The notes under the pieces: model-generated
What the model was told of the DNA's origin: nothing
Databases searched by the model: none
What the model saw: the letters and a program-made list of their open reading frames with translations, nothing else
In this document: in pieces, positions 9,431 through 19,737 of the stretch
Layout of the letters: every line of letters begins with the position of its first letter
Numbering within the stretch: the first letter of the stretch is position 1
Origin: Saccoglossus kowalevskii
Lineage: Eukaryota; Hemichordata; Enteropneusta; Harrimaniidae
DNA: 35,384 nt
Direction: 5' to 3'
NCBI RefSeq assembly: GCF_000003605.2
Contig: NW_003145787.1
Coordinates: forward strand, 353,681-389,064
Position numbers and translations under genes: made by a program

Positions 9431-10173
9431 TGTACTGTTTGGTACATGTGTGTTACAAACCAAACTTTGAGCCACTGAATGTACTGTTTGGTACATGTAT
9501 GTTACAAACCAAACTTTGAGCCACTGAATGCACTGTTTGGTACATATGTGCTGTAAACTAAACCAAACATTTAGCCACTGAATGTACTGATTGGTATATA
9601 TGTGCTAAAAACCAAACGTCGAGCCACTGAATCCACTGTTTGGCCCATGTGCACTACACACCAACTTTGAGCCACTGAATGCACCGTTTGGGCCATGTGC
9701 ACTACAAACCAAACTTTGAGCCACTGAATGTACTGTTTGGGCCATGTGCACTACAAATCAAACTTTGAGCCACTGAATGTACTGTTTGGTACATATGTGT
9801 TACAAACAAAACTTTGAGCTACCGAATGCACTGGTTGGCACATGTGTGGTACAATCCAAACTTTGAGCCACTGAATATACTGTTTGGTACATATGTGTTA
9901 TAAACCAAACTTTAAGCCACTGAATGTACTGTTTGGTACATATGCGGTACAAACCAAACTTTGAGCCACTTAATGCACTGTTTGGTACATATTTGTTACA
10001 AACCAAACTTTGAGCCACTGAATGTACTGTTTGGGCCATGTGTACGTGTTACAAACCAAACTTTGAGCGACTGAATGTACTGTTTGGTACATATGTGTTA
10101 TAAACCAAACTTTGAGCGACTGAATGTACTGTTTAGTACATATGTGTTATAAACCAAACTTTAAGCCACTGGA
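9431..10173 (+). repeat. Junction and copy of the 1.29-1.88 kb segment
   Basis: Two canonical units and a gtatg unit are followed near 9529 by a hybrid: tgcactgtttgg joined to catatgtgctgtaaactaaaccaaac, then catttagcc instead of cattgagac. From about 9590 on the sequence follows 1300-1881 at a constant offset of 8292, including ggtatatatg and actacacacc. It is a recombinant C cassette whose first unit is a chimera. Confidence 0.8.
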
Positions 10174-10667
10174 TGTACTGGTTGGTACATATGTGCTGTA
10201 AACTAAACCAAACATTGAGACACTAAATGTACTGATTGGTACATATGTGCTAAAAACCAAACGTCGAGCCACTGAATCCACTGTTTGGCCCATGTGCACT
10301 ACAAACCAACTTTGAGCCACTGAATGCACCGTTTGGGCCATGTGCACTACAAACCAAACTATGAGACACTGAATGTACTGGTTAGTACATATGTGTTACA
10401 AACAAAACCTTGAGACACTGAATGTCCTGTTTGGTACATATGTGCTAAAAACCAAACGTCGAGCCACTGAATCCACTGTTTGATTCATATTTGCTACAAA
10501 CCAAACTTTGAGCCACTGAATGTACTGTTTGGGCCATGTGCACTACAAATCAAACTTTGAGCCACTGAATGTACTCTTTCGTACATATGCGTTACAAACC
10601 AAACATTTAGCCACTGAATGTACTGGTTAGTACCTATTTGCTACAAACCAAACTTTGAGCCACTGAA
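10174..10667 (+). repeat. C-plus cassette, 494 bp (copy 3)
   Basis: The offset of 8292 from copy 1 continues here, with matching gagacactg before tgtcctg and catatgcg in the ctctttcg unit. Just upstream, near 10134, the two differ by gtttagtac versus gtttggtac. Confidence 0.9.
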
Positions 10668-11010
10668 TGTACTGTTTGGTACATGTGTGTTACAAACCAA
10701 ACTTTGAGCCACTGAATGTACCGTTTTGGTCATGTGCACTAAAAACCAAACTTTGAGCCACTGAATGTACTGTTTGATTCATATTTGTTACAAACCAAAC
10801 TTTGAGCCACTGAATGTACTGTTTGGTACATATGTGTTACAAACAAAACTTTGAGCTACCGAATGCACTGGTTGGCACATATGTGGTACAATCCAAACTT
10901 TGAGCCACTTAATGTACTGTTTGGTACATGTGTGTTACAAACAAAATTTTGAGCCACTGAATGTACTGTTTGGTACATATGCGTTACAAACCAAACTTTG
11001 AGCCACTGAA
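10668..11010 (+). repeat. Seven mixed monomers, copy of 253-595
   Basis: Same order and same length as the seven units at the window start, at an offset of 10415. The ccgttttggtcatg unit has gcactaaaaacc as at the window start, not gcactacaaacc as at 2440, so this is where the template changes between the two overlapping parent segments. Confidence 0.8.
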
Positions 11011-11210
11011 TGTACCGGTTGGTACATATGTGCTGTAAACTAAACCAAACATTGAGACACTAAACCTACTGATTGGTACATATGTGCTAAAAACCAAACG
11101 TCGAGCCACTGATTCCACTGTTTGGACCATGTGCACTACAAACCAACTTTGAGCCACTGAATGCACCGTTTGGGCCATGTGCACTACAAACCAAACTTTG
11201 AGCCACTGAA
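11011..11210 (+). repeat. C cassette, 200 bp (copy 3)
   Basis: Offset 10415 from the copy at 596 and sharing its private aacctactg and ccggttgg. Its own changes are actgattccac and ttggaccatg. After it the sequence diverges from the 596 copy: ggttag follows instead of gggcc. Confidence 0.88.
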
Positions 11211-11553
11211 TGTACTGGTTAGTACATATGTGTTACAAACCAAACTTTGAGCCACTGAATGTACTGTTTGGTACATGTGTGTTACAAACCAAACTTTGAG
11301 CCACTGAATGTACCGTTTTGGTCATGTGCACTACAAACCAAACTTTGAGCCACTGAATGTACTGTTTCATACATATGTGTTACAAAACAAACTTTGAGCC
11401 ACTGAATGTACTGTTTGGGCCATGTGCACTACAAATCAAACTTTGAGCCACTGAATGTACTCTTTCGTACATATGTGTTACAAACCAAACATTTAGCCAC
11501 TGAATGTACTGGTTAGTACATATGTGCTACAAACCAAACTTTGAGCCACTGAA
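11211..11553 (+). repeat. Short A-zone filler and partial E block
   Basis: A ggttag unit and a canonical unit are followed at 11309 by the first five monomers of the E block. The fifth ends in gagccactg and not gatgtcactg, so the E block here is incomplete or a hybrid. Confidence 0.75.
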
Positions 11554-11945
11554 TGTACTGTTTGGTACATGTGTGTTACAAACCAAACTTTGAGCCACTG
11601 AATGCACTGTTTGGTACATGTGTGTTACAAACCAAACTTTGAGCCATTGAATGTACTGTTTGGTACATGTGTGTTACAAACCAAACTTTGAGCCACTGAA
11701 TGCACTGTTTTGTACATGTGTGTTACAAACCAAACTTTGAGCCACTGAATGTACTGTTTGGTACATGTGTGTTACAAACCAAACTTTGAGCCACTGAATG
11801 TACTGTTTGGTACATGTGTGTTACAAAACAAACTTTGAGCCACTGAATGTACTGTTTGGTACATGTGTGTTACAAACCAAACTTTGAGCCACTGAATGTA
11901 CTGTTTGGTACATGTGTGTTACAAACCAAACTTTGAGCCACTGAA
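11554..11945 (+). repeat. Canonical run of 8 monomers
   Basis: Exactly 392 bp. Scattered point changes are gagccattg near 11645, gttttgtac near 11706 and acaaaacaaac near 11824. Confidence 0.8.
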
Positions 11946-12436
11946 TGCACTGTTGGGCCATGTGCATTACAAACCAAACTTTGAGACACTGAATGTATTG
12001 TTTGGTACATATGTGTTACAAACCAAACTTTGAGCCACTGAATGTACTGGTTAGTACATATGTGTTACAAACCAAACTTTGAGCCACTGAATGTACTGTT
12101 TCGTACATATGTGTTACAAATCAAACTTTAAGCCACTGAATGTACAGGTTACTACATATGTGCTACAAACCAAACTTTGAGCCACTGAATGTACTGTTTG
12201 ATTCATATTTGTTACAAACCAAACTTTGAGCCACTGAATGTAAAGTTTGGGCCATGTGCACTACAAATCAAACTTTGAGCCACTGAATGTACTGTTTGGT
12301 ACATATGTGTTACAAACAAAACTTTGAGCTACTGAATGCACTGGTTGGTACATATGTGGTACAATCCAAACTTTGAGCCACTTAATGTACTATTTGGTAC
12401 ATGTGTACGTGCTACAAACCAAACTTTGAGCCACAA
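11946..12436 (+). repeat. Mixed monomers before C copy 4
   Basis: Contains tgcactgttgggccatgtgcattac with gagacactg, tgtattg, ggttag, tttcgtac/ttaagcc, acaggttactac, gattcat, tgtaaagtttgggcc, a gagctactg unit, ggttggtacatatgtgg and a tacgtgctac unit. The last unit is cut to gagccacaa, so the join to the next cassette lost several bases of actgaa. Confidence 0.7.
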
Positions 12437-12636
12437 TGTACTGGTTGGTACATATGTGCTGTAAACTAAACCAAACATTGAGACACTAAATGTACTGATT
12501 GGTACATATGTGCTAAAAACCAAACGTCGAGCCACTGAATCCACTGTTTGGCCCATGTGCACTACAAACCAACTTTGAGCCACTGAATGCACCGTTTGGG
12601 CCATGTGCACTACAAACCAAACTTTGAGCCACTGAA
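12437..12636 (+). repeat. C cassette, 200 bp (copy 4)
   Basis: Complete four-unit cassette that follows the shortened gagccacaa junction. It is joined downstream to B-type monomers, which makes the region at 12.4-12.8 kb the main mosaic of A and B material. Confidence 0.88.
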
Positions 12637-12833
12637 TGTACTGGTTAGTACATATGTGTTACAAAACAAAGTTTGAGCCACTGAATGTACTGTTTGGGCC
12701 ATGTGCACTACAAATCAAACTTTGAGCCACTGAATGTACTCTTTCGTACATATGTGTTACAAACCAAACATTTAGCCACTGAATGTACTGGTTAGTACAT
12801 ATGTGCTACAAACCAAACTTTGATGTCACTGAA
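12637..12833 (+). repeat. B-type fragment inside an A zone
   Basis: Starts with a hybrid ggttagtacatatgtgttac unit joined to acaaaacaaagtttgag, then gggcc, ctctttcg and a gatgtcactg unit. The acaaaacaaagtttgag word otherwise occurs only after the CACGTG junction. The same hybrid starts the partial core at 18600, so the 77-bp fused unit was lost once or twice here. Confidence 0.75.
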
Positions 12834-13274
12834 TGTACTGTTTGGTACATGTGTGTTACAAACCAAACTTTGAGCCACTGAATGTACTGTTTGGTACATG
12901 TGTGTTACAAACCAAACTTTGAGCCACTGAATGTACTGTTTGGTACATGTGTGTTACAAACCAAGCTTTGAGCCACTGAATGTACTGTTTGGTACATGTG
13001 TGTTACAAACCAAACTTTGAGCCACTGAATGTACTGTTTGGTACATGTGTGTTACAAACCAAACTTTGAGCCACTGAATGTACTGTTTGGTACATGTGTG
13101 TTACAAACCAAACTTTGAGCCACTGAATGTACTGTTTGGTACATGTGTGTTACAAACCAAACTTTGAGCCACTGAATGTACTGTTTGGTACATGTGTGTT
13201 ACAAAACAAACTTTGAGACACTGAATGTACTGTTTGGTACATGTGTGTTACAAACCAAACTTTGAGCCACTGAA
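12834..13274 (+). repeat. Canonical run of 9 monomers
   Basis: Exactly 441 bp, with aagctt at 12963 and a gagacactg unit near 13216. It lacks the tgcact units of the standard nine-unit series. Confidence 0.8.
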
Positions 13275-13822
13275 TGTACTGTTTGGTACATATGTGTTAT
13301 AAACCAAACTTTAAGCCACTGCATGTACTGCTTGGTACATATGTGCTGTAAACTAAACCAAACTTTAAGCCACTAAATGTACAGGTTACTACATATGTGC
13401 TAAAAACCAAACGTCGAGCCACTGAATCCACTGTTTGATTCATATTTGTTACAAACCAAACTTTGAGCCACTGAATGCACCGTTTGGGCCATGTGCACTA
13501 CAAACCAAACTATGAGCCACTGAATGTACTGTTTGGTACATATGTGTTACAAACAAAACTTTGAGCTACCGAATGCACTGGTTGGTACATATGTGGTACA
13601 ATTCAAACTTTGAGCCACTTAATGTACTGTTTGGTACATGTGTACGTGTTACAAACAAAGTTTTGAGCCACTGAATGTACTGTTTCATACATGTTCACTA
13701 CAAATCAAACATTGAGCCACTCAATGTACTCTTTCGTACATATGTGTTACAAACCAAACATTTAGCCACTGAATGTACTGGTTAGTACCTATTTGCTAAA
13801 AACCAAACTTTGAGCCACTGAA
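13275..13822 (+). repeat. Recombinant C cassette and divergent monomers
   Basis: After the actgca end of a D-type unit, the 54-bp unit at 13324 runs tgcttgg...gctgtaaactaaaccaaac but then switches to tttaagccactaaa and acaggttactac. A gctaaaaacc/cgtcgag unit, tccactgtttgattcat, tgcaccg, a gagctaccg unit, caattcaaac and a 53-bp tacgtg unit follow. From about 13694 (gttcac, actcaatg, gctaaaaacc, ggaacatg) the sequence follows 29152 onward at offset 15458. Two former cassettes have been joined here. Confidence 0.75.
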
Positions 13823-14459
13823 TGTACTGTTTGGAACATGTGTGTTACAAACCAAACTTTGAGCCACTGAATGCACTGTTTGGTACATGTGTGTTACAAA
13901 CCAAACTTTGAGCCACTGAATGTACTGTTTGGTACATGTGTGTTACAAACCAAACTTTGAGCCACTGAATGCACTGTTTGGTACATGTGTGTTACAAACC
14001 AAACTTTGAGCCACTGAATGTACTGTTTGGTACATGTGTGTTACAAACCAAGCTTTGAGCCACTGAATGTACTGTTTGGTACATGTGTGTTACAAACCAA
14101 ACTTTGAGCCACTGAATGTACTGTTTGGTACATGTGTGTTACAAACCAAACTTTGAGACACTGAATGTACTGTTTGGTACATGTGTGTTACAAACCAAAC
14201 TTTGAGCCACTGAATGTACTGTTTGGTACATGTGTGTTACAAACCAAACTTTGAGCCACTGAATGTACTGTTTGGTACATGTGTGTTACAAACCAAACTT
14301 TGAGCCACTGAATGTACTGTTTGGTACATGTGTGTTACAAACCAAACTTTGAGCCACTGAATGTACTGTTTGGTACATGTGTGTTACAAAACAAACTTTG
14401 AGCCACTGAATGTACTGTTTGGTACATGTGTGTTACAAACCAAACTTTGAGCCACTGAA
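13823..14459 (+). repeat. Canonical run of 13 monomers
   Basis: Exactly 637 bp, with aagctt at 14050. Most of it matches the run starting at 29281 at offset 15458, including ggaacatg at its start and acaaaacaaac near 14383. Confidence 0.85.
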
Positions 14460-14508
14460 TGTACTGTTTGGTACATATGTGTTATAAACCAAACTTTAAG
14501 CCACTGCA
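14460..14508 (+). repeat. Single D-end monomer
   Basis: A gttataaacc/ttaagccactgca unit. It is the last monomer of the D block and stands alone between a canonical run and a C-plus cassette, which marks a deletion of the other 14 D monomers. Confidence 0.75.
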
Positions 14509-15002
14509 TGTACTGCTTGGTACATATGTGCTGTAAACTAAACCAAACATTGAGACACTAAATGTACTGATTGGTACATATGTGCTAAAAACCAAACGTC
14601 GAGCCACTGAATCCACTGTTTGGCCCATTTGCACTACAAACCAACTTTGAGCCACTGAATGCACCGTTTGGGCCATGTGCACTACAAACCAAACTATGAG
14701 ACACTGAATGTACTGGTTAGTACACATGTGTTACAAACAAAACCTTGAGCCACTGAATGTCCTGTTTGGTACATATGTGCTAAAAACCAAACGTAGAGCC
14801 ACTGAATCCACTGTTTGATTCATATTTGCTACAAACCAAACTTTGAGCCACTGAATGTACTGTTTGGGCCATGTTCACTACAAATCAAACATTGAGCCAC
14901 TGAATGTACTCTTTCGTACATATGTGTTACAAACCAAACATTTAGCCACTGAATGTACTGGTTAGTACCTATTTGCTACAAACCAAACTTTGAGCCACTG
15001 AA
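14509..15002 (+). repeat. C-plus cassette, 494 bp (copy 4)
   Basis: Private changes are gtacacatgtg near 14722 and cgtagagcc near 14793. The cgtagag change is shared with the copy at 26418, which suggests a recent common ancestor for these two. Confidence 0.9.
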
Positions 15003-15394
15003 TGTACTGTTTGGTACATGTGTGTTACAAACCAAACTTTGAGCCACTGAATGCACTGTTTGGTACATGTGTGTTACAAACCAAACTTTGAGCCACTGAA
15101 TGTACTGTCTGGTACATGTGTGTTACAAACCAAACTTTGAGCCACTGAATGCACTGTTTGGTACATGTGTGTTACAAACCAAACTTTGAGCCACTGAATG
15201 TACTGTTTGGTACATGTGTGTTACAAACCAAGCTTTGAGCCACTGAATGTACTGTTTGGTACATGTGTGTTACAAACCAAACTTTGAGCCACTGAATGTA
15301 CTGTTTGGTACATGTGTGTTACAAACCAAACTTTGAGACACTGAATGTACTGTTTGGTACATGTGTGTTACAAACCAAACTTTGAGCCACTGAA
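15003..15394 (+). repeat. Canonical run of 8 monomers
   Basis: Exactly 392 bp, with the standard order tgcact, tgtctgg, tgcact, aagctt (15230), gagacactg. It ends the second A zone. Confidence 0.83.
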
Positions 15395-15791
15395 TGTACT
15401 GGTTAGTACCTATTTGCTACAAACCAAACTTTGAGCCACTGAATGTACTGTTTGGTACATGTGTGTTACATACCAAACTGAGCTACCGAATGCACTGGTT
15501 GGTACATATGTGGTACAATCCAAATTTTGAGCCACTTACTGTACTGTTTGGTACATGTGTACGTGTTACAAACCAAACTTTGAGCCACTGAATGTACTGT
15601 TTGGTACATGTGTGTTACAAACCAAACTTTGAGCCACTGAATGCACTGTTTGGTACATGTGTGTTACAAACCAAACTTTGAGCCACTGAATGCACTGTTG
15701 GACCATATTTGTTACAAACCAAACTTTGAGCCACTGAATGTACTGTTTCGTACATGTGTACGTGTTACAAACCAAACTTTGAGCCACTGAA
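15395..15791 (+). repeat. Partial B core (198 bp) and B-zone filler
   Basis: The first 198 bp are the ggttagtaccta to tacgtg section of the B core without its 5' half. Canonical and tgcact units follow, then tgcactgttggaccatatttgtt and a tttcgtacatgtgtacg unit. The set recurs at 33667-34161 at offset 18272, changing to 18370 after two extra monomers in the later copy. Confidence 0.78.
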
Positions 15792-16507
15792 TGTACTGGT
15801 TGGTACATATGTGCTAAAAACCAAACGTCGAGCCACTGAATCCACTGTTTGGCCCATGTGCACTACAAACCAACTTTGAGCCACTGAATGCACCGTTTGG
15901 GCCATGTGCACTACAAACCAAACTTTGAGCCACTGAATGTACTGGTTAGTACATATGTGTTACAAACCAAACTTTGAGCCACGTGCACTACAAACCAAAC
16001 TTTGAACCACTGAATGTACTGTTTCATACATATGTGTTACAAAACAAAGTTTGAGCCACTGAATGTACTGTTTGGGCCATGTGCACTACAAATCAAACTT
16101 TGAGCCACTGAATGTACTCTTTCGTACATATGTGTTACAAACCAAACATTTAGCCACTGAATGTACTGGTTAGTACATATGTGCTACAAACCAAACTTTG
16201 ATGTCACTGAGTGTACTGGTTAGTACCTATTTGCTACAAACCAAACTTTGAGCCACTGAATGTACTGTTTGGTACATGTGTGTTACATCCCAAACTGAGC
16301 TACCGAATGCACTGGTTGGTACATATGTGGTACAATCCAAATTTTGAGCCACTTACTGTACTGTTTGGTACATGTGTACGTGTTACAAACCAAGCTTTGA
16401 GCCACTTAATGTACTGTTTGGTACATATGTGGTACAAACCAAACTTTGAGCCACTGAATGTACTGGTTGGTACATGTGTGTTACAAACCAAATTTTGAGC
16501 CACTTAC
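15792..16507 (+). repeat. B core, 716 bp (copy 3)
   Basis: CACGTG at 15980. Private variants are tttgaaccac near 16002, actgagtgtac near 16207 and acatcccaaactg near 16287; the last two are shared with the copy at 34162. Its last monomer is changed to aattttgagccacttac, which runs straight into a repeat of the tacgtg/aagctt unit. Confidence 0.9.
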
Positions 16508-16956
16508 TGTACTGTTTGGTACATGTGTACGTGTTACAAACCAAGCTTTGAGCCACTTAATGTACTGTTTGGTACATGTATGTTACAAACCAAACTTTGA
16601 GCCACTGAATGTACTGTTTGGTACATGTGTGTAACAAACCAAACTTTAAGCCACTGAATGTACTGATTCATACATGTGAGTTACAAACCAAACTTTGAGC
16701 CACTGAATGTACTGATTCATACATATGTGTTACAAGCCAAACTTTGAGCCACTGAATGTACTGGTTAGTACATATGTGCTACAAACCAAACTTTGAGCCA
16801 CTGAATGCACTGTTTGGTACATGTGTGTTACAAACCAAAACTTTGAGCCACTGAATGCACTGTTGGGCCATATTTGTTACAAACCAAACTTTGAGCCACT
16901 GAATGTACTGTTTGGTACATGTGTACGTGTTACAAACCAAACTTTGAGCCACTGAA
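16508..16956 (+). repeat. B-zone filler with duplicated tacgtg unit
   Basis: The 53-bp unit with tacgtg, caagctttgag and acttaa, already present at 16355, occurs again at 16508, so about three monomers were duplicated in tandem. Then come gtatg, gtgtaac, two tgattcatac units, ggttag, a 50-bp aaaactttg unit and tgcactgttgggccatatttgtt. The tail from about 16560 is repeated at 29869-30214 (offset 13308), minus the 50-bp unit. Confidence 0.75.
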
Positions 16957-17672
16957 TGTACTGGTTGGTACATATGTGCTAAAAACCAAACGTCGAGCCA
17001 CTGAATCCACTGTTTGGCCCATGTGCACTACAAACCAACTTTGAGCCACTGAATGCACCGTTTGGGCCATGTGCACTACAAACCAAACTTTGAGCCACTG
17101 AATGTACTGGTTAGTACATATGTGTTACAAACCAAACTTTGAGCCACGTGCACTACAAACCAAACTTTGAGCCACTGAATGTACTGTTTCATACATATGT
17201 GTTACAAAACAAAGTTTGAGCCACTGAATGTACTGTTTGGGCCATGTGCACTACAAATCAAACTTTGAGCCACTGAATGTACTCTTTCGTACATATGTGT
17301 TACAAACCAAACATTTAGCGACTGAATGTACTGGTTAGTACATATGTGCTACAAACCAAACTTTGATATCACTGAATGTACTGGTTAGTACCTATTTGCT
17401 ACAAACCAAACTTTGAGCCACTGAATGTACTGTTTGGTACATGTGTGTTACATACCAAACTGAGCTACCGAATGCACTGGTTGGTACATATGTGGTACAA
17501 TCCAAATTTTGAGCCACTTACTGTACTGTTTGGTACATGTGTATGTGTTACAAACCAAGCTTTGAGCCACTTAATGTACTGTTTGGTACATATGCGGTAC
17601 AAACCAAACTTTGAGCCACTGAATGTACTGGTTGGTACATGTGTGTTACAAACCAAACTTTGAGCCACTGAA
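16957..17672 (+). repeat. B core, 716 bp (copy 4)
   Basis: CACGTG at 17145, 1165 bp after copy 3. Private changes are tttagcgactg near 17318, gatatcactg near 17365 and gtgtatgtgtt in place of gtgtacgtgtt near 17542. The last one removes the CpG. Confidence 0.92.
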
Positions 17673-17820
17673 TGTACTGTTTGGTACATGTATGTTACAA
17701 ACCAAACTTTGAGCCACTGAATGTACTGTTTGGTACATATGTGTTACAAACCAAACATTTAGCCACTGAATGTACTGGTTAGTACATATGTGCCACAAAC
17801 CAAACTTTGATGTCACTGAA
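17673..17820 (+). repeat. Linker monomers
   Basis: A gtatg unit, a catatgtg/catttagcc unit and a ggttagtacatatgtgccac unit ending gatgtcactg. The tgtgccac variant also occurs at 33685. Confidence 0.7.
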
Positions 17821-18256
17821 TGTACTGGTTAGTACCTATTTGCTACAAACCAAACTTTGAGCCACTGAATGTACTGTTTGGTACATGTGTGTTACATACC
17901 AACTGAGCTACCGAATGCACTGGTGGTACATATGTGGTACAATCCAAATTTGAGCCACTTACTGTACTGTTGGTACATGTGTACGTGTTACAAACCCAAG
18001 CTTGAGCCAGTAATGTACTGTTAGTTCATATGTGGTACAAACCTAAACTTGAGCCACTGAATGTATGGTTGGTACATGTGTGTTACAAACCAAACATTGA
18101 GCCACTGAATGTAATGTTTGGTACATGTGTGTTACAAACCAAACTTTGAGCCAGTGAATGTAGTGTTTGGTACATGTATGTTACAAACCAAACTTTGAGC
18201 CAATGAATGTATTGTTTGGTACATATGTGTTACAAACCAAACATTTAGCCACTGAA
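17821..18256 (+). repeat. Degraded partial B core
   Basis: This follows the 3' part of the B core (ggttagtaccta onward) but carries many single-base changes not seen in other copies. Examples are accaactg for accaaactg, ctggtgg for ctggttgg, aaatttg for aaattttg, ctgttgg for ctgtttgg, acccaagcttg for accaagctttg, gccagtaatg for gccacttaatg, acctaaacttg, and tgtatgg. From 18110 on tgtaatg, gccagtg, tgtagtg, gccaatg and tgtattg units follow. Most changes shorten or lengthen a homopolymer, so low-quality consensus is as likely as true decay. Confidence 0.8.
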
Positions 18257-18599
18257 TGTATTGTTTGGTACATGTGTGTTACAAACCAAACTTTGAGCCA
18301 CTGAATGTACTGTTTGGTACATGTGTGTTACAAACCAAACTTTGAGCCACTGAATGTACTGTTTGGTACATGTGTGTTACAAAACAAACTTTGAGCCACT
18401 GAATGTACTGTTTGGTACATATGTGTTACAAACCAAACATTTAGCCACTGAATGTACTGTTTGGGCCATGTGCATTACAAACCAAACTTTGAGACACTGA
18501 ATGTATTGTTTGGTACATATGTGTTACAAACCAAACTTTGAGCCACTGAATGTACTGGTTAGTACATATGTGTTACAAACCAAACTTTGAGCCACTGAA
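18257..18599 (+). repeat. Seven B-zone filler monomers
   Basis: Exactly 343 bp: a tgtattg unit and canonical units, one with acaaaacaaac, then catttagcc, gggccatgtgcattac with gagacactg, tgtattg and ggttag. The same run without the errors is near 32159-32400. Confidence 0.7.
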
Positions 18600-19094
18600 T
18601 GTACTGGTTAGTACATATGTGTTACAAAACAAAGTTTGAGCCACTGAATGTACTGTTTGGGCCATGTGCACTACAAATCAAACTTTGAGCCACTGAATGT
18701 ACTCTTTCGTACATATGTGTTACAAACCAAACATTTAGCCACTGAATGTACTGGTTAGTACATATGTGCTACAAACCAAACTTTGATGTCACTGAATGTA
18801 CTGGTTAGTACCTATTTGCTACAAACCAAACTTTGAGCCACTGAATGTACTGTTTGGTACATATGTGTTACAAACAAAACTTTGAGCTACCGAATGCACT
18901 GGTTGGTACATATCTGGTACAATCCAAATTTTGAGCCACTTACTGTACTGTTTGGTACATGTGTACGTGTTACAAACCAAGCTCTGAGCCACTTAATGTA
19001 CTGTTTGGTACATATGCGGTACAAACCAAACTTTGAGCCACTGAATGTACTGGTTGGTACATGTGTGTTACAAACCAAACTTTGAGCCACTGAA
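18600..19094 (+). repeat. Partial B core lacking its CACGTG head, 495 bp
   Basis: Begins with the hybrid ggttag/acaaaacaaagtttgag unit and then follows the core to its end. The 47-bp acataccaaactgag unit is replaced by a full 49-bp acaaacaaaactttgag unit; the two added bases explain 495 rather than 493. Near 18913 catatctgg is private. Confidence 0.8.
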
Positions 19095-19737
19095 TGTACT
19101 GTTTGGTACATGTGTGTTACAAACCAAACTTTGAGCCACTGAATGTACTGTTTGGTACATGTGTGTTACAAACCAAACTTTGAGCCACTGAATGTACTGT
19201 TTGGTACATGTGTGTTACAAACCAAACTAAGCTACCGAATGTACTGTTTGGTACATGTGTGTTACAAACCAAACTTTGAGCCACTGAATGTACTGTTTGA
19301 TTCATATTTGTTACAAACCAAACTTTGAGCCACTGAATGTAATGTTTGGGCCATGTGCACTACAAATCAAACTTTGAGCCACTGAATGTACTGTTTGGTA
19401 CATATGTGTTACAAACAAAACTTTGAGCTACCGAATGCACTGGTTGGTACATATGTGGTACAATTCAAACTTTGAGCCACTTAATGTACTGTTTGGTACA
19501 TGTGTACGTGTTACAAACAAAGTTTTGAGCCACTGAATGTACTGTTTCATACATATGTGTTACAAAACAAACTTTGAGCCACTGAATGTACTGTTTGGTA
19601 CATATGTGTTACAAACAAAACTTTGAGCTACTGAATGCACTGGTTGGTACATATGTAGTACAATCCAAACTTTGAGCCACTTAATGTACTGTTTGGTACA
19701 TGTGTACGTGCTACAAACCAAACGTCGAGCCACTGAA
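19095..19737 (+). repeat. B-zone filler
   Basis: Canonical units, an acaaaccaaactaagctaccg hybrid near 19221, gattcat, tgtaatgtttgggcc, a gagctaccg unit, caattcaaac (19461), a 53-bp tacgtg/aaagttttgag unit, tttcatac, a gagctactg unit, catatgtagtac, and a tacgtgctac unit with cgtcgag. The part 19300-19560 is repeated at 31480-31740 (offset 12180). Confidence 0.72.

Noticed and set aside
9529-9600. Mobile-element insertion at the 9.53 kb junction
   Set aside because: Both sides are satellite in the same phase, with no target-site duplication and no foreign sequence. A recombinant monomer explains it.
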